Shown in pieces: positions 10,516 through 20,923 of a DNA stretch of 64,000 nucleotides (its first letter is position 1; each line of letters opens with the position of its first letter). Source of the stretch: Diadophis punctatus similis (lineage: Eukaryota > Chordata > Lepidosauria > Squamata > Dipsadidae); NCBI GenBank assembly GCA_023053685.1, contig JALIGW010000021.1, positions 13,650,092-13,714,091 on the forward strand, read 5' to 3'. A model generated the notes under the pieces. That model saw only the letters and a program-made list of their open reading frames with translations, had not been told where the DNA came from and searched no databases. Made by a program: the position numbers and the translations under genes.

Positions 10516-11663
10516 GTCATAACCAGAAACGGTCATTAAGCCAGCAGTCATAAATTGAGAGCAACCTGGAATCAACGCCCAATTTCAGAATACTTTGAAT
10601 GTCTTGCCATTCATGACATGGACACAATGGGCCATCTATGCAAACTTGTAAATCTAATGAAGATGTATCGTTGATGTACTAAACACAGGAGGAAATTATG
10701 ATGATTATGAAATTTTTTATTTCCATGTCCTTATTTTGTTTCTTTCTCAAAAAACCCCAAAAAAGTTCAATTTTATACGATGCTGCAAACTTTACGAAAC
10801 ATCGATTCAAAAGAAAACCCGATACACGGATTTCAAAACGTATTGTGAACGGTTCGAATCGCATTTAAAAACTTTGGCCTTTCCGTCTGCAAACCACGGT
10901 TATACTTAATCAACATCACAGGTGAAATATTATACGCAATGTAGATGATTTATTTCCAAAACACACAATTTTGAGATCCCTGACATTAAATGTTTCCCCA
11001 GGAATGATTGTTGTACATCTGCTTCTTTCGTTTATGTACTTGTGTACGTTCTGTCGCTGAGAACCGTTAAATATTTTATATTTAATCATGGCATATGAAA
11101 TGTTTGCACATTAGATGGGGCATGAATAAAACATCAGCCCAATAATCATCGCTCATAGTTTTCAGAAACTATGTCCCGCGTCACCTGGAAAAAAAAAAGG
11201 GAAAAAAATGAAAACCAGCTTTTCATTTTTCTTCATCTTGACTGGAAGAATGTGGGTTTGAAATGGTCGCTGTGTTTTTATTTTAAGAAGATAAAAAAGA
11301 AATTCAGGAGGGCCGTTATTCTGATTATGGTTTTATAAAGAAGGGCCATTAAAGCAATAGAGCTGATTAGGGTTTTGCCAAAGAAAAAACATGCCAGCAT
11401 TTCAATATTGGAAAGAACTCATCTGCTAAGTGTGTACATTTGCAGAAAAATCAATGGGATGCAGTTCCTGCCAAAATTTTATACCAGATTCCTCTTTCTG
11501 GACTGGAATCCACTTTGGAAAATTAATAGATTTTGGGGGGAAAAGAACCCGGCAATTTACATATCATTCTTGACATTTGCCTGTCTGTTTATCACAATGA
11601 TTTCCCCTTCAAACGCATGCTGCATCCCCAGGGCAGCCAACACAAAATAATGCGCAATTAGTC
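10516..11663. other. Unassigned, probably single-copy intron sequence
   Basis: About 1.1 kb, AT-rich, with no recognisable repeat or exon. A short frame at 11375-11650 has no known domain. Confidence 0.45.
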
Positions 11664-11886
11664 CTCGATGTAAATCAGTTCGTTTAATGACTGAAGTCAG
11701 AAGGGCCCTGAAAAAAGGAACTTTTACGATTGTTTTTCACACTTATGACCTTTGCAGCAACCCTGTGGTCACGTGATCAAAATTCGGATGCTTGGCAACT
11801 GGCATGTACTTATGACGGTTGCAGTGTCCCGGGGTCACGTGATCCCCTTTCGAGACCTTCCAACGAGCGAAGTCAAGGGGGAAGCC
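11664..11886 (+). mobile_element. Pogo-like MITE, left part (interrupted)
   Basis: It shows CGATCCTCGATGTAAATC-like start, GTGGTCACGTGATCAAAATTC, TTGCAGTGTCCCGGGGTCACG and AAGTCAAGGGGGAAGCCA. The element is cut at 11886 by a LINE and resumes near 13006. Confidence 0.75.
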
Positions 11887-12143
11887 AAGACCCCTCGCAC
11901 CCTGCACATAAATTGTTTCAACTCCTACCCTCAAAACGATGCTATAGAGCACTGCACACCAAGACATCTAGACACAAGAACAGTTTTTTCCCGAACGCCA
12001 TCACTCTGCTAAACAAATAATTCCCTCACCACTGTCAAACTATTTACTAAGTCTGCACTACTATTATTATTAGTCTTCTCATCCTTCCTATTACCTATCT
12101 CCTCCTACTTATGACTGTATGACTGTAACTTGTTGCTTGTATC
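11887..12143 (+). mobile_element. Snake1-type CR1 LINE, ORF2 terminus and 3' UTR (left part)
   Basis: The frame reads DPSHPAHKLFQLLPSKR, SRHKNSFFPNAITLLNK then a stop, the usual C-terminal block of CR1-clade polymerases. The 3' UTR starts ACAAATAATTCCCTCACC. It is interrupted at 12143 by a solo LTR and continues at 12718. Confidence 0.75.
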
Positions 12144-12717
12144 TGTTCTGTCCCCAGTTACAAACGTATCAAAAACACACTGTTTGAACAAACTTAGTTT
12201 AATTAATGAACCACTGCTGATAACTGGCTTAGTAGTGGCAAACACACAAATCAAAAGACGCAATCCGTTCTTGCATCAGTCGGCTGCTAATTCGGCTTCA
12301 TTAGCAGCTGGCATAAGTTCAATCAGTCTTAGCTCAAAACAAAGGCAATTAGTTCTGGTTATCTCGCGTAATGTCCGAAGGCTTGGCCAAATGCCCAGGA
12401 GGCTTTCTTGATAAGAAATCCAAAGCAGGGAAACAGGACTTTACAATACAAAGGCACGACAGATATCTGAGTCTGAACTATTGTTTCCTGCAGCTTTACA
12501 GCTGCCTCTACTGTTCTTAAATAGACTAGGGGAGTGGCCAATTAGCCCCCACTCTTACTCCCAAGGAGACTTCCTCCGGAGTAACCCTTCCTGCCTCTTG
12601 GCAGCCCTGTGTGCTTATGCATTCAGGAAAGGAGTAGCCCCTCCTTTCTCCTCACTGCCAAGAGGTGCTGGAGATTCCAAAGGCCTTGGCTGCACAGGCT
12701 GCTGGCGGGCCACAACA
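12144..12717 (-). mobile_element. Solo LTR
   Basis: The 574-bp sequence starts TGTTCTGTCCCC and ends GGGCCACAACA, with TG...CA ends, and is bordered by GTATC (12139-12143) and CTATC (12718-12722). On the minus strand it starts TGTTGTGGCC and contains a TATA-like CTATTTAAG. It splits a Snake1-type LINE cleanly. No internal retroviral or Gypsy sequence is present. Confidence 0.72.
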
Positions 12718-13005
12718 CTATCCTTACGATTTATATTAATATGGATTGTTTCCTGATTGCTTATTTGTACCCTATGACAATCATTAAGTGTTGTACTTCA
12801 TGATTCTTCATGAATGTATCTTTTCTTTTATGTACACTGAGAGCATATGCACCAAAGACAAATTCCTTGTGTGTCCAATCACACTTGGCCAATAAAGAAT
12901 TCTATTCTATTCTATTCTATTCTATTCTATTCTATTCTATTCTATTCTATTCTATTCTATTCTATTCTATTCTATTCTATTCTATTCTATTCTATTCTAT
13001 TCACA
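12718..13005 (+). mobile_element. Snake1-type CR1 3' UTR with ATTCT tail
   Basis: The UTR ends ACAAATTCCTTGTGTGTCC, CACACTTGGCCAATAAAG, followed at 12898-13002 by an uninterrupted ATTCT array of about 21 units. This 3' signature recurs at 26290-26360, 28300-28350, 29680-29745 (reverse) and 31680-31745. Confidence 0.85.
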
Positions 13006-13143
13006 AGCGTGGGACTGACTTAAGAACTGCAGTGATTCCCTTAACAACCGTGTCAAGGAAGGTCCTAAAATGGGGCAAAACTCATTTCACCACTGCCTCG
13101 CTTAGCAACATCAATTTTGGGCTGAACTATGGTTATACGTCTG
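13006..13143 (+). mobile_element. Pogo-like MITE, right part
   Basis: It resumes the element from 11664 with GACTTAAGAACTGCAGTGATT, CTTAACAACCGTGTCAAGGA and CGCTTAGCAACATCAATTT. Confidence 0.75.
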
Positions 13144-13510
13144 AGGAGTATTTGCACTTCAGTAACACAGAGCAACCTCTGTGCACCGGAAGAATTGGAG
13201 GCCGTATGCAAGCGACAGGAGAGGCTGTGAGAAGAAAGAGCTACTGATAGAAAAGGAGGATGAGCATTAGTATGCAGGAAGTCCTTGACTTACAACTGTT
13301 TGTTTAGTGACCCTCAAAATTATAATGGTACGGAAAAAAATATGACTTATGACTGATATTCATACTTAGGATGGAGAGAACTAACTGCAGCAGATACATC
13401 ACGTAGCGAGCAGTGAAAGTTGAATCTTCTCTTAACAGAATACTATGTAAGAATAAAGTTTAATCCCTGTGCTCTCTGAGCTAGGTTGCTTTCTTACAGA
13501 CATACTGATG
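13144..13510. other. Mixed fragments: MITE left end (13277-13372) and reversed hammerhead-repeat flank (13465-13500)
   Basis: GGAAGTCCTTGACTTACAAC at 13281 is a MITE left end cut after about 95 bp. GTGCTCTCTGAGCTAGGTTG at about 13470 is the reversed flank of the hammerhead-like unit. Confidence 0.55.
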
Positions 13511-13818
13511 CAGAGGTGGGTTCCTCCCGGTTCGCACCAGTTCTATAGATCCGGTCACGGAGCTGGTTCTGTCGGTGCCGGTCCATGGATGCCGCCATCT
13601 TTTTTAAAAAAATATTGGGGGGGGATTTTTTGCTGATTTTTTCTTGTGTGCATGCGCAGAAGCTGAGTTTCCGGCACTGCGCATGTGCCGCCATCTTGTT
13701 TTTGGCTTTTTATTTTTTTTTGTGAATTTTCAGCACTGTGCATGTGCACCCGCATGGCACGGCCATGCGGCACGGGAGGAAGCGAACCGGCGGCAAGGTA
13801 AGTAAGAACCCACCCCTA
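13511..13818. mobile_element. hAT non-autonomous element inserted in a hammerhead-like repeat
   Basis: The left end is CAGAGGTGGGTTCCTCC and the right end AAGAACCCACCCCTA. Flanks TACTGATG (13503-13510) and TGCTGATG (13819-13826) form an 8-bp duplication with one difference. The target is the CTGATG of the hammerhead-like motif. Confidence 0.8.
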
Positions 13819-13890
13819 TGCTGATGATGTTACCTAGTTGGGTCATGAAACATCTGCAAGAAAACAACCCAGCTTAAAGAGCACCACAGA
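13819..13890 (+). repeat. Hammerhead-like repeat, single unit
   Basis: CTGATGATGTTACCTAG, GGGTCATGAAACATCTGC and AAGAGCACCACAGACCC follow the unit order seen at 170. GAAACATC replaces GAAACGTC, and the hAT insertion splits it from its upstream stem strand. Confidence 0.7.
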
Positions 13891-14275
13891 CCCAACACTT
13901 CAACCCTGAGCTAAATATATTCTCTTCTGTTGGAATACTGTTTAGTCTTGCTTCTCTTCCTTCTGATTATGAGTTTTATTCTTTTGACGCTCGTTTAGTG
14001 ATGTCTCTTTCTTACAAACCACCACAAACATGTTCCTCACATTTTAGCTCACCTATTAAATAGATTTGATCTTTCTCAAGGCTACTTAATGTGGTATTTT
14101 GTTCCCATCGTGGCCCTCCTAGGTCCCTGTGCTAGGTCTCCAAAGTAGAACATTAGAAGGTTGTCCTTCATGTTCTCTTGAGTGGACATAAGAGAATAAA
14201 TGTAGTGTTTTGATATCAACTATTCTATCTAAACCCATCAAGATGGATAGCTACACATCATGCACCTAAAAACAA
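13891..14275. other. Unassigned intron sequence
   Basis: No recognisable repeat or exon. Confidence 0.4.
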
Positions 14276-14517
14276 GAGAAGAAGCAATGGATGGAAACTA
14301 ATGAAGGAGAGAAGCAACCTAGAACTAAGGAGACATTTCCTGACAGTGAGAACAATCAACCAATGGAACGGCTTGCCTTCAGAAGTTGTGGATACTCCAT
14401 CACTGGAGGCTTTCAAGAAGAGATTGGGCAACCATTTGTCAGGAATGCCATAGGCTTTCCTGCTTGAGCAGGGGGTTGGACTAGAAGACCTCCAAGGTCC
14501 CTTCCAACTCTGTTATG
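14276..14517 (+). mobile_element. CR1 LINE 3' end
   Basis: AAGCAATGGATGGAAACTAA, GAACTAAGGAGACATTTCC, CACTGGAGGCTTTCAAGAAG and CCTCCAAGGTCCCTTCCAAC in order, ending CTCTGTTAT. Confidence 0.9.
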
Positions 14518-15056
14518 TACGCAGTATGTAAAAAACTGTAGCAGTTCATCTATCCTGAATTTTCCACCCTTTAGATTCAGGAGATGTCTCAAATTTTCAA
14601 ATGTTGCCCAAGTGACTGTCATATTATCCCTTTTTTTGCCTCAAATGCAGTCAAATATAGCATCTGGAGGTAGATCCAATCCTTTCCCCCATTTTTCTTC
14701 ATTTTTTTTTTCTTAACTGCACAAGATCATTTTTTTTAAAGGTGCCTTCCAAATATATATTTGTCCGAGCCATAAATTTACATAACTCTTTGGCAGCCAC
14801 TCCGGCAGTTTGATATTTTATTTTACTTTATTATTCTAATCTTCATGACACGCGATATATAATTCCTCTTTTGAAAACAGATTGATGGGGTCATCAAGTT
14901 ACCTGCAACACCTAAGATCTTGTTCCTTGTCGTTCACCGATAAGCTGAGCAACTATTGGTGCTTCTATCAGGGCAGAAATACCTGCCTCAATTTTTATCT
15001 CTTTGCCTCTCTCTATAAACATAAATGCTCTCGTTCATATAAGCGGACAGAGGTAA
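14518..15056. other. Unassigned intron sequence
   Basis: T-rich, probably single-copy; nothing recognised. Confidence 0.4.
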
Positions 15057-15458
15057 TACAGGTAGTCCTCAGACTTATAACCATTCATTTAGTGACAGTT
15101 TGAAATTACAACGGCACATAAAAAGGGACATGACCATATTTCACACTTAGGACCATTGCAGCATTCCCGTGGTCACATAATCAAAATTCAGATGCTTGGT
15201 AACTGACTCATATTTAAGACGGTTGCAGTGTCTCGGGGCTCATGCGATCCCCTTTTGCGACCTTCTAACAAGCCGAGTCAATGGGGAAGCCAGATTCACT
15301 TAACAACCGTGTCACTAACTTAATGACTGCACTGATTCACTTAACAACCGTGTCAAGAATGGTTGGTAATATGAGGCAAAACTCACTTGACATCTGTCTC
15401 GCTCAGCCACAGAAATTTGGAACTCCATTGTGGTTGTAAGTCGAAGACCGCCTGTATC
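15057..15458 (+). mobile_element. Pogo-like MITE, full length
   Basis: Ends ACAGGTAGTCCTCAGACTTA and GTAAGTCGAAGACCGCCTGT, flanked by TA on each side, with all internal landmarks of the copy at 5104. It lies about 250 bp from the donor of the ENOX1 exon at 15706, on the downstream side of the transcript. Confidence 0.85.
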
Positions 15459-15705
15459 CTCCCACTGCTTTTCTCCAGTCTTCTATTGTCTTCAGCTCAA
15501 CTAGCAAACAGTAGTAACTTTGCTCACCTTGAGATTGAAAAGGCCTGCTCCTTGTTCTTCGCAACAACGCTCACGAGACATGAAACCACAGACAATGACT
15601 CAACTGCAACTACTTACCCACATGATTACAAGCCTATCGCCATTAAAATCACCACCACAACCACCACCACAACAAAGCCTTACAGGGCTAACGGGGTTTA
15701 CTTAC

Positions 15706-15918
15706 ATTGAGTGAGGATGCCCATCAAAGCATTCTTAAAGTTGTCCTTGGCTTGGTCCATCTCTTGTTCATGGGTGGCTTTTTCATTCATGAGTCGACGG
15801 ACGTGGCTGTTGGCCGATTGCACCATCGAGTAGAACTGGTTAGACGTGCGCCGGTTCACCTCCCCTCGCTCGATCCAGGTAAGTAACACTACTATAGCCT
15901 CGGAGAACTTGCTGTCAT
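15706..15918 (-). CDS. ENOX1: ENOX1 coding exon (central helical/coiled-coil region), phase 1-1
   Basis: The exon encodes 71 residues: DDSKFSEAIVVLLTWIERGE, VNRRTSNQFYSMVQ, SANSHVRRLMNEKATHEQEM and DQAKDNFKNALMGILTQ. The acceptor is GGTTTGTTCCAG before 15918 and the donor is T followed by GTAAGT (15705-15700); the next exon should begin by completing Phe of FEQIVAV. That exon was not found between 1 and 15700, so the intron is at least 15.7 kb. The segment is charged and helical, consistent with the central coiled coil of ENOX proteins. T for S in LLTWIERGEV is an ENOX2-like residue, but the rest follows ENOX1. Confidence 0.94.
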
Positions 15919-16469
15919 CTGGAACAAACCCATTTGAGAAAAGCCAAAATTACGGTCACACGTTCGTTGGGCGACGAATAGATTTCAGCCCTTACGAATT
16001 GTCCCATTAAGGATATTTATGACGTTACCTCAGATTAGGTTGGGCTTCGCGCACATCTCATATAACCCTTTATAAATTGCCCTCGAAAGCAATGATTATC
16101 AGGAGTGCCGTAAATGTTGTGGCTCCGGTTTTCATTCATTCCTTACGTTGTCATCGCGATGTGAAGTAGGTTCACCGTGGGAATAATTAAACACGAAGTA
16201 TCTTTTAAGATTCCACCCAACCGGAGTGAAAGGAAGACAAAGTGTTTGCAGATCCACACTTAATCTTTCCACCAGGATTCTTGAGTGTGCAACTGTTTTA
16301 CAAGGCCCCCCTCCTGCAGACACGAGTGATTCCAGATGAGAGGTTTCTGTCACTGTCACGCTGCGCAGAGACCCGTGTGAAGCAGAAGGCATGTTGTGTT
16401 GACGTATGAAACTTCCTGATTTCCACGGGAAAGAAAGGTGAGATGGAAGACTATAATTGTCGTCTCTCC
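15919..16469. other. Intron upstream of ENOX1 exon 15706; unassigned
   Basis: No repeat recognised. The acceptor's pyrimidine tract is short (TTTGTTCC) at 15921-15929. Confidence 0.45.
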
Positions 16470-16735
16470 TTAATGGTCTATCTATCCTCAAACATAAGCC
16501 AGAGTTACATCTCTGAATCAATTGGTAGGGTTTATTCAGAGACGTAACTCTGGCTTATGTTTGAGGATAGACCAGGGGTAGGCAAAGTTGGCTCTTCTAT
16601 GACTCATGGACTTCAACTCCCAGAATTCCTAAGCTAGCATGATTGGCTCAGAAATTCTGGGAGTTGAAGTCCATAAGTCATAGAAGAGCCAACTTTGCCT
16701 ACCCCTGGGATAGACCATTAAAGAGAGGTTGACCC
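16470..16735. repeat. Long inverted repeat with a hAT element in its right arm
   Basis: The left arm (about 16465-16520; CTCTCCTTAATGGTCTATCT, ATCCTCAAACATAAGCCAGA) is the complement of the right arm (16530-16572 plus 16708-16735), around a spacer of about 20 bases. The right arm is split by the element at 16573-16707. Confidence 0.8.
16573..16707. mobile_element. Foldback hAT element, 135 bp
   Basis: Both arms read CAGGGGTAGGCAAAGTTGGC, CTCTTCTATGACT, ACTTCAACTCCCAGAATT and their complements, so the element is one large palindrome. Perfect 8-bp duplication GGATAGAC lies at 16565-16572 and 16708-16715. Confidence 0.9.
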
Positions 16736-16737
16736 TA

Positions 16738-16880
16738 ACCCTGACTCAACTGAAGAAGCTTCTTAGATGAGGAGCGAAACATCTTCAAGGAAGAAAAAGA
16801 AGAAGAAGGTCCACTTGTCTTTTAAAAAGCATCTTTGGGACAACCCTGACCTGGAGGATTGAGAATCTCCACAAACACCC
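16738..16880 (+). mobile_element. Penelope-like terminal unit with GAAAC hairpin
   Basis: It shows AACTGAAGAAGCTTCTTAGA, GGAGCGAAACATCTTCAAGG, a spacer, TTTGGGACAACCCTGACCTG and TTGAGAATCTCCACAAACA. This unit recurs through the window, usually as inverted pairs. Assignment to Penelope-like elements is from memory of their terminal repeats and is tentative. Confidence 0.6.
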
Positions 16881-17430
16881 TGAATCAAACTCACATGTCT
16901 AAGAAAGGTTGAAAAAGCTCACAAAGGCACCAACTGCCTGAGGAAGGATCCTTGTGGACCAGAAGCATGATCTCCAGGAACTCTGAGGAGACCAAGGGCT
17001 CCATCCCAACACCATCTCTTTCGTTCCACCTGCGTCTTCTCCTCCTCACCCTCCACCCCATGGACCTCCGTGCCAGAAACTTACAGGGGGAGAGAGAAAT
17101 GAGATTGCAAGCCAGTAGATCAAATGCAACTTTCATATTCCAAAAACACAACAGCAGGAGGTGATCAGAGCGCAAATAAAAGTCGTCCTTCTGTAAACTC
17201 ACTGAGACTTTGGAGTTCCTCAGAAAGGTGCGCCATCCTACCAGGAGGTTAGGCAACAGTCTACAGATCAACACCCGACTCATCTTTGTAAGATTCTTAC
17301 TCCCTTTTGACTTCAATTCTTTATATATCCCGGCCCTGCAATTGGCTGAGTTCAGGCCCAGTCCCAGATCCAGCAATAAAAGCGAACATTTGTAGCTCAG
17401 GGTTGAAATGAGATGCTATCTTGGTGCTCT
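16881..17430. other. Unassigned sequence between two ribozyme-like repeats
   Basis: A 161-codon frame on the minus strand (16891-17376) has no domain I recognise. Possible Penelope-like interior, but no GIY-YIG or RT motif is visible. Confidence 0.4.
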
Positions 17431-17850
17431 CTGAGCTTGGTTGGTTTCTTGCAGACGTTTCGTTACCCAACTAGGTAACATCATCAGTGCTAGAAGGGAG
17501 TGGGGTTTGTGGAGAGGAGGAGGAGGAGGAGGAGGAGGAGGAGGAGGAGGAGGAGGAGGAGGAGGAGGAGGAGGAGGAGGAGGAGGAGGAGGAGGAAGAG
17601 GACTGTGGGGTCCTTGGTGCTCTCAGAGCTTGGTTGGTTTCTTGCAAACGTTTCATTACCCAACTAGGTAACATCATCAGTGCTGGAAGGGAATGGGGAT
17701 TGGGAGGAGGAGGAGGGGGAGGAGGAGGAGAGGAAGCAGAAGAGGAGGAGGACTGTAAAGTCCTTGGTGGTCTCTGAGCTTGGTTGGTTTCTTGCAAATG
17801 TTTCATTACCAAAGTAGGTAACATCATCAGTACTGAGGGATGCTACCTAG
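17431..17850 (-). repeat. Tandem hammerhead-like repeat with GGA arrays, three units (reverse)
   Basis: Complements of CTGATGA lie at 17481-17487, 17674-17680 and 17824-17830, each paired with a complement of GAAAC about 20 bases away. The unit at 17450-17487 has the best stem: GTTACC pairs fully with GGTAAC, directly followed by GAAAC and GTC. GGA runs span 17514-17600 and 17697-17755. Confidence 0.65.
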
Positions 17851-17871
17851 TTTGGGTAATGAAATATTGGG

Positions 17872-18284
17872 TCTGGAATGATAAAGGGTCTGGAAAATAA
17901 AACATACAAAGAGCGGTTGCAGGAACTGAGCTTGGCCAGTCTGGCAAAGAGAAGGACCAGGGGTGACATGATAACAGTGTTCCAATACTTGAGGGGCTGC
18001 CACAGAGAGGAGGGGGTCAGGCTGTTCTCTATGGCACCAGAAAGCCAAACAAGGAATAACGGATGGAAGCTGACCAAGGAGAGATTCAACCTGGAAGTGA
18101 GGAGAAACTTTCTGACGGTGAGAGCGATCAACCAGTGCAACAGCTTGCCAGCGGAGGTTGTGAGAGCCCCAACACTTGCGACCTTCAAGGAGAGACTGGA
18201 CTGCCATCTGTCTCAAATGGTGTAGGAACTCCTGCTTGAGCAGGGGGTTGGACTAGATGACCTACAAGGTCCCTTCCAATTCTA
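17872..18284 (+). mobile_element. CR1 LINE 3' end
   Basis: Starts AATGATAAAGGGTCTGGAAA and runs through GTTGCAGGAACTGAGCTTGG to GACCTACAAGGTCCCTTCC. In + orientation the frame KGLENKTYKERLQELSLASL is the remnant of the ORF2 terminus. Confidence 0.9.
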
Positions 18285-18962
18285 ATAATAAATCTAAATC
18301 TAAATATCTGCAAGAAACAACCAAGCTCAGAGACCACCAAGAACCTCCTGCCCCCTCCAGATCAAACATTAACTCCTGCTTAGAAGCCTCTTAGAATATA
18401 AAAAAACCCTCCCCTTTTTTGAGAAATGTGCATACTTAATCAATAGGATGCATCTCTCCTACGGAAAGATTAAATGGTTGCAAAATGTTGGAGAGAATAA
18501 GGCAATCAACCTCTGGATGCCAGAATCCTTTTTTTCTGATGATTCATTGCTGATCTTAGGACAAGAAGAAAGTAAAGTGAGCTATTTAGTTTATCCACGA
18601 GGTTCTGTGTGAAGAAAGCCTGGCTCCTTCAATCAACATGTTTTTATGAACACCCAGATTGAAGGACGTGCCTCAAAAGAGGCTGTTTTTCATTTCCCTC
18701 CGTTGCCGCAGCAAATTAAGTAAATCAAAGCCGCCGAGGCAAAAAAATAAAATTATCAGAAGGCACTTTTAATCTTGATTACTCAACTGGAGATGTAAAT
18801 ATCTGCGACTCTAATGGAAACTTTGTTTACAACATGATTTTGTTGCATCGGGAAAACTTCGATCATTTTGCAGATAAGAACAGAACCGCCCATTATAAAA
18901 TCTCAACTCTCCTAGTTTTTAGAATCTGTTCAGGCAAAATGATAACTTTTAAAAAAAAAATA
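18285..18962. other. Unassigned, possibly conserved non-coding intron sequence
   Basis: The stretch 18600-18930 is single-copy in the window and of balanced composition (GCCGCCGAGGCAAAAAAATA, ATTTTGTTGCATCGGG). No exon, RNA gene or repeat seen. Confidence 0.4.
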
Positions 18963-19274
18963 GCAGCATTCCAGTATTTGCCACAAAGAGGAGGGAGTCA
19001 ACTTATTCTCCAAAGCCCTTGAAGGCAGGACAAGAAGCCATGGATGGAAAGTAACCAAGGAGAGAAGCAACCTGGAATTAAGTAGAAACTTCCTAACGGT
19101 GAGGATAATTAACCAGTGGAACAGCTTGCCACCAGAAGTTGTGGCTGATCCATCACTGGATGCTTTTAAGAAGAGACTGGACAGCCACCTGTCTGAAATG
19201 GTATAGGGTCCCTGCTTGAGCAGAGGGCTGGACTAGAAGACCTCCAAGGTCCCTTCCAACTCTGTTATTCTGAA
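18963..19274 (+). mobile_element. CR1 LINE 3' end
   Basis: From CAGCATTCCAGTATTTGCCA through GAAGTTGTGGCTGATCCATC to CCTTCCAACTCTGTTATTCT. Confidence 0.9.
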
Positions 19275-19662
19275 TAGCTTGCCACCAGAAGTTGTGGGTG
19301 ATCCATCAGTGGAGGTTTTTAAGAAGAGACTGGACTGTCACTTGTCTGAAATGGTATAGGCTAGTTTGCTTCCTCCCGCGCCACGTGCCTGCACATGCAT
19401 TGCGCACCAGACACACACGCATAAGGCGCATGCGCAGAAGCAAAAACCAGCAAAAAATATCAAAAAAACCCGCACCAAAAACAAGATGGCGGTGTCCACA
19501 GACCAGCACCAACAGAACCGGCTCCGTGATGTCACCACCGGTTTACTACCGGTTCTATAGAACCAGCGCAACCCAGGAGGAACCCACCTCTGGTATAGGA
19601 TCTCCTGCTTGAGCAGGGGGCTCGACTAGAAGACCTCCAAGGTCCCTTCCAGCTCTATTCTG
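19275..19662 (+). mobile_element. CR1 LINE 3' end, second tandem copy, split by a hAT element
   Basis: AATAGCTTGCCACCAGAAGT to AATGGTATAGG (19360), then from 19592 GGATCTCCTGCTTGAGCAG to CCTTCCAGCTCTATTCTG. It directly follows the previous CR1 copy and repeats its last 150 bases, a tandem partial duplication. Confidence 0.88.
19361..19591. mobile_element. hAT non-autonomous element, left terminus deleted
   Basis: The right end is AGGAACCCACCTCT(G); the left end starts inside the family at TTTGCTTCCTCCCGCGCC. The 8-bp duplication GGTATAGG (19353-19360 and 19592-19599) is perfect. Confidence 0.8.
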
Positions 19663-20463
19663 ATTGACTATTTATTACAGAATCATCCCAACCTCCAAGG
19701 GATCTTCTCTTTCAATTTCTCCTATCCTTCCCATCATGCCTATCTTGGAAGTCCTTGGAAACCCAGCCTTTGAATTACAGTATAATTTGGGGTGTGATAT
19801 AGGTATTTGGGGGGGGGGGTGTTTCTCTAGAAGCACTAAGTATTTCCCAAATGGAAAACATCCACATTTAATTAAAGGCAACTTTTAGAAGCTACAAAGG
19901 CTTGTGAGCCGGTTAATGGTTAATTGATGGTTCTTTACAAAAATAAAAAATCCTTCATTGGTTGTAAAATTAGGAGGTGCAAGTTGTTAACACTTTAACA
20001 AGTGCTACAGGAGAATTATTCACAGCAAAACTGTATTACCTAACTTACTGTCCTCTCCACGGGTTATTTTTAAAATTCTAATTTCATATTCCCTTCTTGC
20101 TTACTAAATCCAGGAGTCAACTGCCCGGTGGCTTACAAGCCGAAAGCATTTTCTTTTGCCAAAAATAGAACACAACGCTTCTCATAAACATCTGCAATTT
20201 CTCCAGAATGTCCCACAGTACGCTGAATATTTACAAGGGAAGTTATCTCAGGGAAGGCAAAGCACAAATCCAATTTTATACCTGGGCTTGGGTTGCGGTT
20301 TAGAGCATCGCTCCTTTGGCAACATGGTTCAAAAACATTATTTGGAGGAGGAATGACTGTTAAAAATATATAATTCGCTGCTGCTTACAGAAGATAACTT
20401 TCCTAAGTTATCTTCTGTAAGATAGTTAACATACATTGGAAATCTTCAGTATTTCTTTCTGAA
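19663..20463. other. Unassigned intron sequence with a perfect hairpin (20384-20421)
   Basis: CTTACAGAAGATAACTT and its exact complement are separated by TCCT. The rest is AT-rich and unassigned. Confidence 0.5.
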
Positions 20464-20768
20464 GTTTAATGAAGAGAGGGGGTCAAGCTATTCTCCAAAG
20501 CACCTGAAGGCAGGACAAGAAGCAATGGATGGAAACTAATCAAGGAGAAAACCAATCTAGAAATAAGGAGAAATTTCCTGACAGTCAGAACAATCAACCA
20601 GTGGAACAACTTGCCTCCAGAAGTTGTGGGTGCTCCATCACAGGAAGTTTTTAAGGAGAGTGGACAGCGATTTGTGCAGAATGGTATTGGGTTTCCTGCT
20701 TGAGCAGGGGGTTGGACTAGAAGACCTCCAAGGTCCCTTCCAATTCTGTCATTATGTATTCTGTTATT
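20464..20768 (+). mobile_element. CR1 LINE 3' end
   Basis: GAAGAGAGGGGGTCAAGCTA through GTTGTGGGTGCTCCATCACA to CCTTCCAATTCTGTCATTAT. Confidence 0.9.
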
Positions 20769-20923
20769 CTGTATGTTCTACAGAATGAATGCTATGAAGC
20801 CAGTTTGTCAATTACTCAAATATGCTCATAATTAGGGAAAGCTACATCTATGTTTTGCTTTGTCCTGAAAATATATATCAGAAAAACTACAACGTAGGTC
20901 CTTATGAATCATCAAAAGCCATA

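Noticed and set aside
16891..17376. 161-codon minus-strand frame as a gene
   Set aside because: No recognisable domain, no splice context and an arginine run from a pyrimidine-rich stretch; not supported as coding.
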